This document shows positions 63,942-64,000 of a DNA stretch of 64,000 nt, piece by piece. The stretch comes from Aldehydirespirator sp963662645 (GTDB lineage Bacteria; Actinomycetota; Acidimicrobiia; Acidimicrobiales; Aldehydirespiratoraceae). Below the pieces are notes generated by a model. That model made no database searches and was not told where the DNA came from. It saw nothing but the letters and a program-made list of their open reading frames with translations. The translations under genes were made by a program, and so were the position numbers. The stretch's first letter is position 1. Each line of letters opens with the position of its first letter. The DNA is taken from the NCBI GenBank assembly GCA_963662645.2, contig OY759762.1, forward strand, positions 186,001 through 250,000. The letters run 5' to 3'.

Positions 63942-64000
63942 GCGAGCCGTCCGCGACATTGTCCATCGGTCGCTCCGCGGTGACCCTCGGGGGCGTCAAC
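63938..64000 (+). CDS. Start of the next gene, cut by the window end
   Basis: GTG 63938 overlaps the cysNC stop and is open to the window end (MSEPSATLSIGRSAVTLGGV). Translational coupling makes it a likely operon member, perhaps another sulfur-assimilation or PAPS-using gene, but 21 residues are too few to assign. Confidence 0.5.
   Translation, partial: MSEPSATLSIGRSAVTLGGVN

Overview
The window is high-GC DNA with GTG/TTG starts and dense overlapping operons. It looks like an actinobacterial chromosome, most likely of class Acidimicrobiia. That is an inference from the PdtaR-type ANTAR regulator, the order pdtaR-polA-rpsA-coaE-uvrB-uvrA, the order uvrC-rapZ-gap-pgk-tpiA-secG, DUF222/HNH genes, and many start codons sitting 6-7 nt behind a TANNNT -10 hexamer. 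No 16S rRNA is present to confirm it.

Layout. 1-6.7 kb: accessory DNA with a large helical protein cut by the window edge, a ParA-type operon behind a palindromic operator, an orphan AAA ATPase and an AbrB/PIN-like toxin-antitoxin pair. 6.8-9.5 kb: ligB, ligA and ligC of protocatechuate 4,5-cleavage. 9.6-14.5 kb: a GntR/LacI-type regulator, lipoprotein binding protein, nucleoside phosphorylase, ABC ATPase and frameshifted permease, tightly overlapped. 14.6-24.6 kb: LysR regulator, pdtaR, an IS1380-family remnant, polA, rpsA, coaE and uvrB. 24.6-39.6 kb: an accessory block between uvrB and uvrA with a 1,600-residue secreted repeat protein, two DUF4143 ATPases, several intact or decayed toxin-antitoxin loci, a DUF222/HNH protein, a PP2C phosphatase and a molybdopterin oxidoreductase. 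39.9-44.9 kb: uvrA with an SOS-box-like site, then uvrC. 44.9-52.6 kb: a permease, SDR dehydrogenase, fused hydantoinase/oxoprolinase HyuAB and FAD amine oxidase, set between uvrC and rapZ. 52.7-57 kb: rapZ and the glycolytic run gap-pgk-tpiA-secG, without the usual yvcK and whiA. 57-61 kb: VapBC, a DUF3467 operon, a CDF transporter, tRNA-Leu(GAG), and ABM, PPOX and SDR proteins. 61-64 kb: cysD and a cysNC fusion for sulfate activation.

Features that cut across genes: (i) a family of six roughly 90-130 bp interspersed repeats, all in one orientation, three of them directly before polA, uvrB and uvrC; (ii) a recurrent leaderless-promoter layout; (iii) imperfect 20-36 bp direct repeats 71-83 bp apart at gene junctions; (iv) four single-base frame disruptions (ABC permease, uvrB, the secreted repeat protein at a C9 tract, hicA), which may be sequence errors, decay or, for the C9 tract, phase variation.
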